Positions 31,790 through 41,782 of a DNA stretch of 64,000 nt are shown here, piece by piece. Source of the DNA: Atopsyche davidsoni (taxonomy: Eukaryota > Arthropoda > Insecta > Trichoptera > Hydrobiosidae); NCBI GenBank assembly GCA_022113835.1, contig JAILWY010000023.1:18381501-18445500 (forward strand). The letters are read 5' to 3'. The notes under the pieces were generated by a model. It did not search any database and was not told the DNA's origin. It saw only the letters and a program-made list of their open reading frames with translations. Position 1 is the stretch's first letter, and each line of letters starts with the position of its first letter. Made by a program: the position numbers and the translations under genes.

Positions 31790-32170
31790 TCAATAATGTG
31801 TTAGGAACGGAAATGAGTGGGAAAAACCCTTTATTTGCAGTGCATTGGTTTATATTTGAAAATGATATGTACATAGACATAATAAAAGCACAGGGACATG
31901 TTTTAACAATAGAAGATGCAAATATTGGATTAGACACGTATTTCACGAAGGTCTGAGAACACATCATAAACTACAGTGCAAAACGTGCTTTGACAAACAA
32001 AATGTAGATTTTGTTCATGGGAAGAAGACCATAAAACCCACCAGTGCAGTGCCATATTCGGTGCAACCATAAAAGCATGGGCGGTCTTCTGGGTACAAGA
32101 ACCATAAAGCTACAGGCGGTAATACCTGTGAGAACAAAAGTCATAAAAATGCGGGTTGCCATATAACAAA
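31790..32170. repeat. Dispersed repeat R1, copy 2
   Basis: This is the counterpart of positions 100-460 and aligns in the same orientation with about three quarters of bases alike by eye. No ends or coding capacity were identified. Confidence 0.5.
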
Positions 32171-32367
32171 TGAAAATACGATTTTTCCGTTTTTTTATCT
32201 GATGCCATTTAAACGGGTCAACGGCAACTGTTTGCCGATCACGTACACGCGTGTGTTTGGTAAATTACTTCTAAAAGCCGGCTACACGCGCGGCGAAAAA
32301 CTTACAACTGATTTGCCATCACCCAAAAGCGTTCCATTATTTAAAAGGTTTTTTAAAATAGTTTTAC

Positions 32368-33005
32368 TTAACCCTTTGACTGCTAAACGACGATATCTCG
32401 TAGTTTGTAAAACGTCCAAAGACTGGCGACGATCATCTTTGACATAAAAATAGTTATGATGATAGACGGGGGCGATAGTTAATAAAAGCCCAAAAGGTAA
32501 ATAAAGTAATGGAATAACCGTATCTATGAATGCACATCTGACGATAATAGCTTCTAAGAAGGACGACATTTAATAAAAACCTGAAATTAAGTAAATAAAA
32601 AGAAAAACCATATCGATAAATTAACATTTATCAAAAATAGTTAATAGCTTCTAAAAGGCTGGATTATGGAAATAAGTTTCATATAATAAAATCAACAATC
32701 AACGGGTCTTCTCGGTGAATACATAACGAATGTAACTAAAATATAAACACAAAAACAAAATGTTCTTAATTTCTGCTAAAATGTACAGTTTCAAATCATA
32801 TGTCTCACTTTAAAAGCGCATCTTGTTTGCGCGATTTAACGAAATAAAAAAAAAACCAAACCGTTTGCGTTCCACCTCAAACGCATAATAAAGTTTTAGT
32901 GACTCCATAAAGTATGGCAAAAATAATATATATATTTTTTGAAACAACTTGTAGCAGTTTTCGCTAGGATTAAAAAAAAAAAAACAGCAGCCGTTAAAGG
33001 GTTAA
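32368..33005. mobile_element. TTAA-flanked MITE, piggyBac-like
   Basis: Starts TTAACCCTTTGACTGCTAAA and ends AGCAGCCGTTAAAGGGTTAA, so the ends are an inverted repeat that includes the TTAA target. The CCCTTTG start is also seen in the two piggyBac elements at 33938 and 38947, but the subterminal sequence differs, so this is another family. The 638-bp interior has no transposase. Confidence 0.65.
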
Positions 33006-33630
33006 GCAAACAACGTAAAAATAACACTATTTGACCGTTGTCAGTTGTGGCGCAGCGTTTGTTGAGAGCTTTATTGTCATTCTGGGTCATGTACGGACAC
33101 TGAAAGGAAACAGGTAGAATGTTTCAAGGCCGCAAGTTTTTTTTAGAAATGACAGCTGCGCAGTGTTATTATTTCTCAGTTAGCATATGTACGTACGATG
33201 TTATCGACAATGATAGTTCAACGTCCTCGGTGGTCCCCTTCTTTCACCCCCGCTCCGTCAATGACGCGATTCTACTTTTTATAGTTTAGGGAGAATTAAA
33301 AAAAAACACAATATTAATGGGTAAACTATTACATGGATTTATCAATAAATATACTTTTTCTGAGAGTGAGTGACTGTTTTGTTTCGATTGCCTGACGTTG
33401 CCGCAGAGTGATTCCACGAATGCTAATGTATTCTCTGGAATTTGCCGTTTAAACTGTTCCCGACTCCTGTTTTTTAAAATGTCGTATTTTATGAAAATAG
33501 AAAACGGTGGTGTCCGACGCATAGCTTACGGTGATTTGATGTGGATCATTTTATAAACTCAGATATGCTCATTTGTCATTTCTACTATACGAAACCCCGT
33601 TGAATTGAAATTATTGATTTTATCATTTCT
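33006..33630. other. AT-rich spacer, no gene seen
   Basis: Only short frames; no classifiable feature. Confidence 0.4.
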
Positions 33631-33631
33631 A

Positions 33632-33867
<236 letters not shown>

Positions 33868-33937
33868 CTGTCTCTGTGTGAACAATTCTCGTCTGTATGT
33901 CTGCCTTGTGAGTCAAAAAGTCTCAATAAGCTGGTTA

Positions 33938-34937
33938 TTAACCCTTTGCACTCGAGAGGTGCGGATTCCGCACCACACGATGTAATGCCGCAACTCGAGT
34001 GGTGCGGAAATTCGATGTGCGGTGATAACTATTTATGGTTTCTTATCTGGTGATTTCTTGTTTATGTGATCTTGTTCTTTAAAGTTCGTTACTAAGCACT
34101 GCCTATATAATTTTACAAAGATCATGTTATCTCCCTTTCAAACTACTCTAGAATTTCTTATCTAAGATTAGTGCGGCACCATAAAGCGAACTGCATTTTT
34201 GGTCTCAGTTCGACCTTGACAGTCATGGCAAAATGACTGGATGTGTACCTAATCAACCCATATATTTTTTGCTTGTACTTCTTATCGTAATCATTCATTT
34301 ATAGGTCCTTATTTGCTTAAACTTATATTGCACTGAAGGATAGACTTTTTTCACCCTCACAATATCAATAACCTTTCCATTCACTTATTGTACCATTATT
34401 TTGTTTGGTTTATAATATATAAAAATATTATGATAATTTGTATCTCACTAAACAGCTGAGAGGAGAACAGCCGCTTAATCACTTGCGGTATATGAAAACC
34501 TTAGTTCGGTAATTGACTTTAGATTTTCGTCAGATACGTGCTAGAGCTTCACTTCAACCTGCGATTCCGAAAATATCCGCCTAAATAGAAACATAACATT
34601 CTAACAGGAGTTAGGAAGGACTGCAAAGTCTGCTCTCAAAAAAATAAACCCGGCAAAAGACATACTATTGTGATACTTATCCCGAAAAGCCGGGCATGCA
34701 TCTCGGCAATTGTTACATGAAATATCATACAAAGCAAAATTACAAAGACTTATGTTAACGAAATTATCTTCGTAAAGATGTAAATATTCATTAAATATTA
34801 AAATAAAAATGTTTTATGTGTTAATTTGTGTGTGTGATCATTTTAAGTTAGAGGTGAAAAATTCACCAAAAGTGCTACGAAACGCTTCGAGTTGCTAATT
34901 AGTCTGCGCGGAAACGGCCTCGAGCGCAAAGGGTTAA
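33938..34937 (+). mobile_element. piggyBac-type element, copy 1 (internally deleted)
   Basis: Flanked by TTAA at both ends (33938-33941, 34934-34937). The termini TTAACCCTTTGCACTCGAG and CTCGAGCGCAAAGGGTTAA are inverted repeats, with a subterminal GGTGCGGATTCCGCACC palindrome on the left. Inside (34450-34790) is a decayed copy of the piggyBac C-terminal cysteine-rich domain, with stops and a frameshift. The better-preserved copy is at 38947-39993, in reverse orientation. Confidence 0.88.
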
Positions 34938-36374
34938 AATCCGCGTCAGTGCGACTGTCCCGATTGTGGCATTTCGACATTGGATCGTTGACTGATTTGT
35001 CCTCGCTCCTGCATTCGTTTCGGGGCGACGGGTGGCTCGCGTGCCTTCTCCTCGCGGGCACGCGCTCCTGCCGCGGCCCGAGGGGCAGGGCTCGACTCCG
35101 CCTCGCTCCCGCAGTCTTCGTACTCGCATCCTCGACGTCCCGGTCGTATTTTATGCAAAACGATCACCCAACCGGTTCCCGATTGTAGTCGTTTCATGAC
35201 TATCGCTCAACTCGATCTCGAACACCCGACTCCGCGGCCGGCAAGGGAGCGCGCCAGCCCTCGGACCGTTAGATGGTTTTGATTTGATCATACTCCCGCT
35301 ACGATGGACGGCTACTGTCCGCGTTGATTCAGCAGACAACCTCGAGGCATGGTGAATCATTCGGAGGAAGCTCCTTTGAATGCCGCGCCCGACAGAACGC
35401 CCGACAGAACGCCCGACAGAACGCCCGACGGGACGACAGGCGCGGGGCACGCGAGCATCACTCGTGATTCACATTTTCTCAACGAGTAAAACGTATTCTT
35501 TTGTCGATCAGCATGAACGCGTTTCCACGACGGTCTTTTGGATTACATTTGCATTGTAGACCCGCGACTCCTCCGCTCAGAAAATATAGTTCTAAACAAC
35601 GATCTACGAGATATTCATTTTCGATAGAAATGTCAAATCGTTCAATTTTGTCTACTCACGAAATCTTGGAGATAATGGTGTTTTTTTTTTTTTTTAAATA
35701 GTTTTGTTTTAAGCGTACTTGCTACATGTCTTTTTACATGAAATTATTAGTATATCTTGAATTGTGTCGAGCGCTGTGGAATTCGCATCCCCTACAGTTT
35801 TAAATATATGTTAAAGAGCGACGTGTGGAAAATGGTGGAAATTCGAAACAGTCAGATGTACGGACTGTTTCGTATTCGTTTCGATGTATTCCCGGTGAAC
35901 GCTCGAGAGAAGATCGGCACGACTGCGAGACGTTACTTTTGGAATAGCCCAAGCGGTCTTCCGGCCGGGGGTCCCGTACAGTAGGAACGACTATCTGATA
36001 TTCTACTTATTTCCGAAGATACTTAAAAATACTTGTTGTCAACGAATGATTTAAAAAAATTATATTTAAATGTATATAGCCCTAGGAACTTTTGTAAATT
36101 TACTAAAAAAAAAAAACAAATAATCTTGTTATTTGATAAAAAAAAAATTACTGCTCAAAACGAGTGGGCCGCGAACTGCGCACGTATTCATCGTATCCGA
36201 TACCTGTTGGTTCAGTCAAATGTTTCCATGCGAATACGGTTCGGTAGTATTTTATGCTACTCTGTTCATTCAATTCTGTTTAAATTCCCGTCGTGCTGGC
36301 CATCGCTGACGAAAGTCTCGACAGAGGAATTGAAAAGTGATGTCGCTTGTGCTGGTCGATCGAGCCTGTTATCT
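34938..36374. other. Intergenic stretch with GC-rich patch and 12-bp tandem repeat
   Basis: GC-rich DNA lies at 34900-35450. At 35390-35440 there are four units of CGCCCGACAGAA. No gene could be supported. The frames on both strands at 34843-35450 are low-complexity. Confidence 0.5.
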
Positions 36375-36980
36375 TTATCGGACTCCGGAGCCGCATGCGG
36401 CTCTTTGACCCCTTAAGTGCGGCTCTGGCCTAAATATCCCCGGGTATTGTTTTCAATAAAATTAAAATTAAATAAACACACAAACCGGACTTAAACTTTC
36501 CAAGGAGATGCAAGAACATCGTTCGCATAAAATTTTTGTCGGTCATTATCATGATTTAAATTTATAGATTAAATTTTTTTATAAGGAACGATTTCATCGA
36601 TTATTGTATTTTCATTTTTATGTGCGACTTGTTGAGAATATATTCAGATTTTTTGATCTTAAGTACTTACATATATTAATAACACTTAATTTATTTTTAC
36701 ATATATATATATGTGTGCTTTATAAAACTTTATTTCGTATAATTCTCTTTTATATTACAATTGCCTTAAGTTTTTATACTACGCTTTTTATTTCTTATCT
36801 TTTCAAAATTGTATTATATTAACTTTAAAGCCTTAAGGCGCGGGTCCCCAACCTTTTTGGACCCAAGAGCACAAATGGCGCCCGCCGGTCGGGCGGCGGG
36901 CGCCATTTATTTTTTCAAGGTATGTTTCTGCTCCCGAAAGTAGTACCAATGCCGGCTAAAAAAAAATAAAGGTATCTTTT

Positions 36981-37903
36981 TAGGTGCGATACTAAGTTTT
37001 TAGCTTTCACACATAGATGGCGCCAACGACGCTAGACTGTTCCAAACTTGTGTTGTTTTATATATTAGACATCAGCCATCAATAAGCTACCAATACATTT
37101 CACAACGCAAACTTTTTTTTGTAACAATGAAGATGTCTAGTTTTGTGCCAAAAAAAGTGGAAAGTTTTGCTTTTCTGCTTTAACTTGAAAAAAAATGCAG
37201 CTGAAGTACGTCGTTTTCTTGAGGAGGCCTATGGAAAATATGCACCATCGAAAACTTCCTGTTAAAATTGGTTTAAACGCGTCAGAAGTGGCGATTTCGA
37301 CATTAAGGACGCAAATCTGTAAGCAATATTGATTGAAGGCATTAAATGTGTCTCGCCAAGGTATTTTCAAATGTTTACATACCATGGGAAAAAATCAAAC
37401 GGAAGGGTTTGGTGGGACCAGAAAGAAATCGTGTACTAGGAGCTTCTGAAACAAGGCGAAACTGTCAATGGGCAGCGCTACCGACAACAACTGATCAATT
37501 TGACCCATGCGGTGCTCGAAAAACCGCCGGAATGGGACACGAGACACGAACGAATGATATTGAAGCACGACAAAGCTTCGTGCCATCGTCCAGGAGACCA
37601 TCAAAACGCTGAAATGGGATCTGCTACCGCACCCGCCGTATTTACCAAACCTGCCCCTTTCCGATTTTTATTTGTTCCGGTCGATGGCGCATGGATTGTC
37701 TGGGCTACACTTGGCCAATTTCGAAAAAGTGGAAAATTGGATGCTTGAACGGTTTCGGTCCGACGCGTCGTTTTATCGTCACGGTATTCGTGTACTGCCA
37801 GAGAGATGGCAAACATGTGACGATACTTTGAATAAACTATTTTTTTGTATTTCTTTTAAAATTATACACTTTTCATTGATTGAAAAACTTAATGGCACGC
37901 CTA
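36981..37903 (+). mobile_element. Mariner element inside copy C, degenerate
   Basis: Ends TAGGTGCGATACTAAGTTTTT and, on the complement, TAGGCGTGCCATTAAGTTTTT form a mariner-type inverted repeat flanked by TA. Between them are broken frames of mariner transposase. The pieces include a His-Asp-Lys-Ala-Ser-Cys-His block (the usual catalytic segment is H-D-N-A-R-P-H), a Trp-Asp-Leu-Leu-Pro-His-Pro-Pro-Tyr segment read across a frame change, and an Arg-Ser-Met-Ala-His-Gly-Leu run. The C-terminus has Leu-Pro-Glu-Arg-Trp-Gln. At about 920 bp it is shorter than a full mariner (about 1.3 kb). The pieces fall in three frames, so it is inactive. Confidence 0.82.
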
Positions 37904-38946
37904 GTTGGAAATGGAAAAATACTCAACTCATGCATTGCTTATTCTAAAGGTATTTTTTTTTTTCTAATATATTTACTTTTAATATGATAAATATGTGTTT
38001 TCCCGATTGATTGGAGATTATTATGATCGATTGATTTAAGAATTTAGGTGTCCTTTTTTAAATTGGAAATAAAAGATTACACATAAACCTACGGTAAAAG
38101 ATTAGTTTAAAAATTAATTAAATGAATTTTTTTAACATACTTTGGTTTTGAAAAATCATAAATTTTCCAACATGTTTAAGACTTTATTTGACCTTGTAAA
38201 AGGCCGGAAATTAAATAATTTAATTTTTATAATACTCTGTAAATAAACCAGCTTTCAGCCCAGTAAAGTGATAATTAAAAAAATGAAATAATGAAACGAT
38301 TTTGATTTCCGAGTGAGATCCGTACTGACAAAAAAGGGCGTATTTTTTTTCCCTGAAAGCTTTTGTCACTTTTTTATCATATTTTTTTAACTGCCGATTT
38401 ATTTTTCTTTGTTGAAAGTTGTTTTTTTTTACAGAATATTAAAAAAAGCTTTAAATTATATTTAAATATTTTTTATTATTAAATTACCGATCTTTTTTAA
38501 GGTAAAATAAAGTCTTATAAATGTTGAAAAATTAGATAAAATTACGACTTTTCAAAGCCAAAGTTTGTTAAAAAAAAATTGTTATAATTTTTTAGCTAAT
38601 CTTTTACAAAGGCTTTATTTGTAATCTTTTATTTCCAATTTAAAAAAAGACACCTAAATGCTTAGGGTTCTAGATCCATCGGTTATAATAATCTCCGAAT
38701 TCCTAAACTTTAATCGGGAAAATTCAAATTAATCATATTAAAAGTAAATTACAAGAGATAAAAAATTACGTCTTTAGAAGAAGGAACGTATCTAACTTTA
38801 AGCACTAAAATAAATTCAAAAAGCAAAAAATTATCAAAAAAACTCAAAAATTTACTCTTCAAAGGGGTCAGCCACCATAAGATACTATTTCAACAGACTT
38901 TTTTATGATTTTCTGGAAAGAATTATTATTTTGAAAATTATAACGA

Positions 38947-39993
38947 TTAACCCTTTGCGCTCGAGACCGTTTCCGCGCGGACTAATCAGCAACTCGAAGC
39001 GTTTCGTATCACTTTCGGTGAATTTTTTACCTCTAACTTAAAATGTTCACACACACAAATTAACACATAATTTTTTTAATTTTAATATTTAATGTATATT
39101 TATATCTTTACGAAGATAGGTTCGTAAACATAAGTCTTTGTAATTTTGCTTTGTATGATATTTCATGTAACAATTGCCGAGATGCATGCCCGGCTTTTCG
39201 GGACAAGTATCACAAAAGTATGTCGTTTGATATCTTTTGCCGGGTTTATTTTTTTGAGAACAGACTTTGTAATCCTTTCTAACTCCTGTTAGAATGTTAT
39301 GCAGCCTTCCACTTAGGCGGATTTTCGGAATCGCAGGTTGAAGTGAAGCTCCAGCATGTGTCTGACGAAAATCTCCAGTCAATTGCCGAACTAAGGTTTT
39401 CATATACCGCAAGTGATTAAGCGGCTGTTCTCCTCTCAGCTGTTTAGTGAGATACACATTATCATAATATTATTATATATTATAAAGCAAACAAAATAAT
39501 GGTACGATAAGTGAATGGAAAGGTTATTGATATTGTGAGGGAGAAAAAAGTCTATTCTTCAGTGCAATATAAGTTTAAGCAAATAAGGACCCTCAAATGA
39601 ATGATTACGATAAGAAGTACAAGCAAAAAATATATGGGTTGATTAGGTAGGTACACATCTAGTCATTTTGCCATGGCTGTCAAGGTCGAAATGAGACCAA
39701 AAATGCAGTTCGCTTTATGGTGCTGCACTAATCTTGGATAAGAAATTCTAGCGTAGTTTGAAAGGGGGATAACATGATCTTTGTAAAATTATATGGGCAG
39801 TGCTTAGTAACGAACTTTAAAGAACAAGATCACATAAACATAAACAAGAAATCACCAGATAAAAGACCATAAATAGTTATCACCGCACATCGAATTTCCG
39901 CACCAAGCAAATTGGTGCGGAATCCGCACCTCTCGAGTTGCGGCATTACATCGTGTGGTGCGGAATCCGCACCTCTCGAGTGCAAAGGGTTAA
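38947..39993 (-). mobile_element. piggyBac-type element, copy 2, inserted in copy C
   Basis: TTAA at 38947-38950 and 39990-39993 bounds the inverted ends CCCTTTGCGCTCGAG and CTCGAGTGCAAAGGG. The sequences outside (AATTATAACGA and CTTATTTTTGTTTAC) join seamlessly in copy A around a single TTAA at 10093-10096. That proves the insertion and its exact target. The right subterminal region has two GAGAGGTGCGGATTCCGCAC palindromes. Confidence 0.93.
39089..39457 (-). CDS. piggyBac C-terminal cysteine-rich domain, intact short frame
   Basis: A 122-codon frame within the piggyBac element, started by ATG at 39457. It corresponds to the end of a piggyBac transposase: a helix with Leu-Arg-x-Glu-Gln-Pro-Leu, then a Pro-Lys-Ile-Arg-Leu-Ser-Gly block. 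The cysteine-rich domain follows, with Cys-Ser, Cys-Asp-x-Cys, His-Leu-x-x-Cys and Tyr-His spaced as in the family. This domain binds the element ends in known piggyBac transposases. The catalytic part is gone. The matching region at 34450-34790 is broken, so the open frame here may simply reflect a younger copy. Confidence 0.55.
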   Translation of the reverse strand: MYLTKQLRGEQPLNHLRYMKTLVRQLTGDFRQTHAGASLQPAIPKIRLSGRLHNILTGVRKDYKVCSQKNKPGKRYQTTYFCDTCPEKPGMHLGNCYMKYHTKQNYKDLCLRTYLRKDINIH

Positions 39994-40334
39994 CTTATTT
40001 TTGTTTACATTTCTCATTTTAATTAGTATAAAATATATTTTTTTTTCTTTAATATTTTTGTTATTGTGGTCGGACAGGAAAATGGTCGGCGGGCGCAAGG
40101 AAAATGATCGGCGGGCGCCATGGCGCCCGCGGGCACAGGGTTGAGGACCACCGCCCTAAGGGCATTTGTTAAATAATAAACAAATAAAGTTTTATTCGGT
40201 ATACCCGTAATTTCATGAAGTGTTTAATTATAATAGAGGTTCGTTAAATCAATTAACAGATTTGGCTCCCAATTTTCTTTTACGTTGTAATGTACATATT
40301 TGGCTCTTTGGTTAATAAGTTTGCCGATCCTGCG

Positions 40335-40739
40335 TTAAACGCTCCGGCGAGAGGACTGAGGCAACCGGCGGGCCCTCGCCGCGGCGGCCTCCGCGAGGTT
40401 GCCGCTTACCGTCGCTCTTATCATATGTTTCTGGAGTAGTGGTGACGTTTTTTTGACGAGCTGTTGAAATTCTCCTCATTCAGATTTTGATTTCAACGAT
40501 TTGACGATGACATTTTTTAATGGCCTACCGCTTTATTTCTCTGTAAGTTCGATCAATATCGTCGACATCGAGGTGGTAATCTGTGACGGATCGCTATCGG
40601 TACTCGCATGCAGCGCGCACTGTGCGCCCAGCTCCATCAGCTCCATCGGCTCGGGGAGTTCGGGGAGTCGGCGGAGTTGGCAGGCCGAGGGTCAGAGTCG
40701 GTCGATCCGATGTCGTCGCTCACGCTGCCTGTGTTGCAG
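40335..40739. other. GC-rich lead-in to the 40.7-kb exons
   Basis: An open frame continues upstream of the acceptor at 40739 to about 40583, but with no start in good context. The acceptor CTGCCTGTGTTGCAG suggests that this part is intronic. Confidence 0.35.
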
Positions 40740-41049
40740 GAAAAGCCCGGCAGTCTGAGCGCCGGGAGGAGCCGCCGGGTCGCGGCAGGTCAGCGTTCCG
40801 GCCGGTGGTGCCGCGACTGTCCCTGTTCGACGACGTGCGCGAGCTCGCGCGCGGCTTCGGCGACATCGTCGACATCGTCGAGCACCCGGCGAGCCATGCC
40901 CGTCGGGCCCGCGCCCTGACCGCGGCCCCCCTCGAGCGCATGGCGGGGGACGGCGACCGCGCCGAGCGCGCCGAGCGCGTGCGCAAGCACAAGGACGAGC
41001 GTCGCAAGCGGCTCGCCGCGCAGACCGTCTCGGGCGAGGCCTCCCCCGG
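40740..41049 (+). CDS. Internal coding exon A of a GC-rich gene or alternative isoform
   Basis: 310 nt between CTGTGTTGCAG and GTGAGT, open throughout. It starts with two bases that complete a codon (phase 1) and ends in phase 2. The deduced peptide has a Ser-Leu-Phe-Asp-Asp-Val-Arg-Glu-Leu helix-like block with Phe-Gly-Asp-Ile-Val-Asp-Ile-Val-Glu, followed by a charged, arginine-rich stretch (Arg-Lys-His-Lys-Asp-Glu-Arg). The balanced hydrophobic block is unlike the low-complexity shadow frames on the other strand (40692-41555). Donor 24391 of the large gene has the same phase as this acceptor, so the exon could be an alternative continuation of that gene. I do not recognise the protein. Confidence 0.5.
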
Positions 41050-41327
41050 GTGAGTACGGAGTCGGCCAAAAGCCATCCTCTCCCCTTTCCCCCGTCCTCT
41101 TCTCCCCCCGTGACCCCGTAACCCCATAACCCCATAACCCCATAAGCCCCCGGTGTCCCCGTCGCCCGGCGAGAAGGCGCAGGCCAGAGGACTTGTCCCC
41201 GTTCCGCCGAAACGGTCGCTAAAGATGAAAACGGCAGCCGCTCGGGGTTCTCTCTGCGGCTCGCCTCGGAGACCGGGCGGGCCGGGTCGCCACCTGGGCT
41301 CCGTGACGATGTCGTCTTTTTCCGCAG
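41050..41327 (+). other. Intron between exons A and B (278 bp)
   Basis: GTGAGT donor, TCTTTTTCCGCAG acceptor. Inside are three ATAACCCC-type units at 41118-41142, close to a telomere-like pattern but too few to mean more. Confidence 0.5.
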
Positions 41328-41502
41328 ATTGCCGGATCGCAAGCCGGCGGCCTCCGGGCCCGAGAAGGCGTCGGCCGAGTGCGGGCACGGCGGCGGGAGC
41401 CCCGGGGTGCGCACCACCCGCACCTCCCGCCTGCGCGCCGCCAGCTCCGGCACCGGCTCCGGCACCGGCACCGGCCCGGTCAGCAAGGAGCGGCCCAAAC
41501 CG
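41328..41502 (+). CDS. Internal coding exon B
   Basis: 175 nt; one base completes the Gly codon left by exon A and the reading continues Leu-Pro-Asp-Arg-Lys-Pro to a Ser-Gly-Thr-Gly repeat and Ser-Lys-Glu-Arg-Pro-Lys-Pro. It ends at a codon boundary before GTGAGT. The matched phase and two good splice sites are the evidence. The sequence itself is low-complexity. Confidence 0.5.
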
Positions 41503-41594
41503 GTGAGTGAATAATTTCCCACGACGAGTCCACCTATTCCGCGATTAAATGACATTAATGTTTTTATAATTTATGAATGTCGAAAAGCTGTAGA

Positions 41595-41655
41595 ATTAAA
41601 AAAGCGGACGTACTCTTATTTTAAAACATTACAACATTAAAATAAGAGTACGCCG
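41595..41655. repeat. Hairpin: GTACTCTTATTTTAA inverted repeat
   Basis: The 15-bp arms GTACTCTTATTTTAA and TTAAAATAAGAGTAC flank a loop of about 13 nt. Confidence 0.7.
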
Positions 41656-41734
41656 AGAATGTGACGTCTTCGCAATAATTTACGTAAGCCTTTTTTGCGG
41701 ACCGATTCGCACGGGACACTGCGACCGCTGCAAG

Positions 41735-41782
41735 GCCGGGCGCTCATTGCTCATTGCTCATTGCTCATTGCTCATTGCTCAG
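41735..41782. repeat. 7-bp tandem repeat (ATTGCTC)n
   Basis: Five to six uninterrupted units of ATTGCTC. Confidence 0.9.

Larger units (their letters stand above)
36839..40153 (-). mobile_element. Type B hAT-like element, copy C, nested
   Basis: Ends CGCGGGTCCCCAACC and GGTTGAGGACCACCG, with the near-perfect 8-bp duplication CCTTAAGG / CCCTAAGG at 36831-36838 and 40154-40161. The interior runs forward at 37970-38245 and reverse at 38246-38945, so half of its sequence is present as a long inverted repeat. It carries a mariner near its left end and a piggyBac element near its right end. It is more than three times the length of copy A because of these additions. Confidence 0.85.
36375..40334. 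mobile_element. Type A hAT element, outer layer of a nested block
   Basis: The left part (36377-36838) and right part (40154-40334) together match the type A element at 2224-4135 in reverse. Shared blocks include GGAGCCGCATGCGGCTC, ACAAACCGGACTTAAACTTT (2758-2780 region, complement) and CCAAAGAGCCAAATATGTA (complement, at the right end). The right terminus reads GTTTGCCGATCCTG. The left terminus is worn and its exact first base is uncertain. The 3.3 kb between is a type B element inserted into it. Confidence 0.75.

Noticed and set aside
41118..41142. CCCCATAA units considered as telomeric repeat
   Set aside because: Only three to four units inside a short intron, and not the TTAGG motif expected of insects.
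40692..41555. A 287-codon minus-strand frame and several other long frames at 40.6-41.5 kb
   Set aside because: They are shadows in GC-rich DNA. The + strand exons A and B have good splice sites and matching phase, and the minus frames show only Arg/Pro/Gly-rich low complexity.
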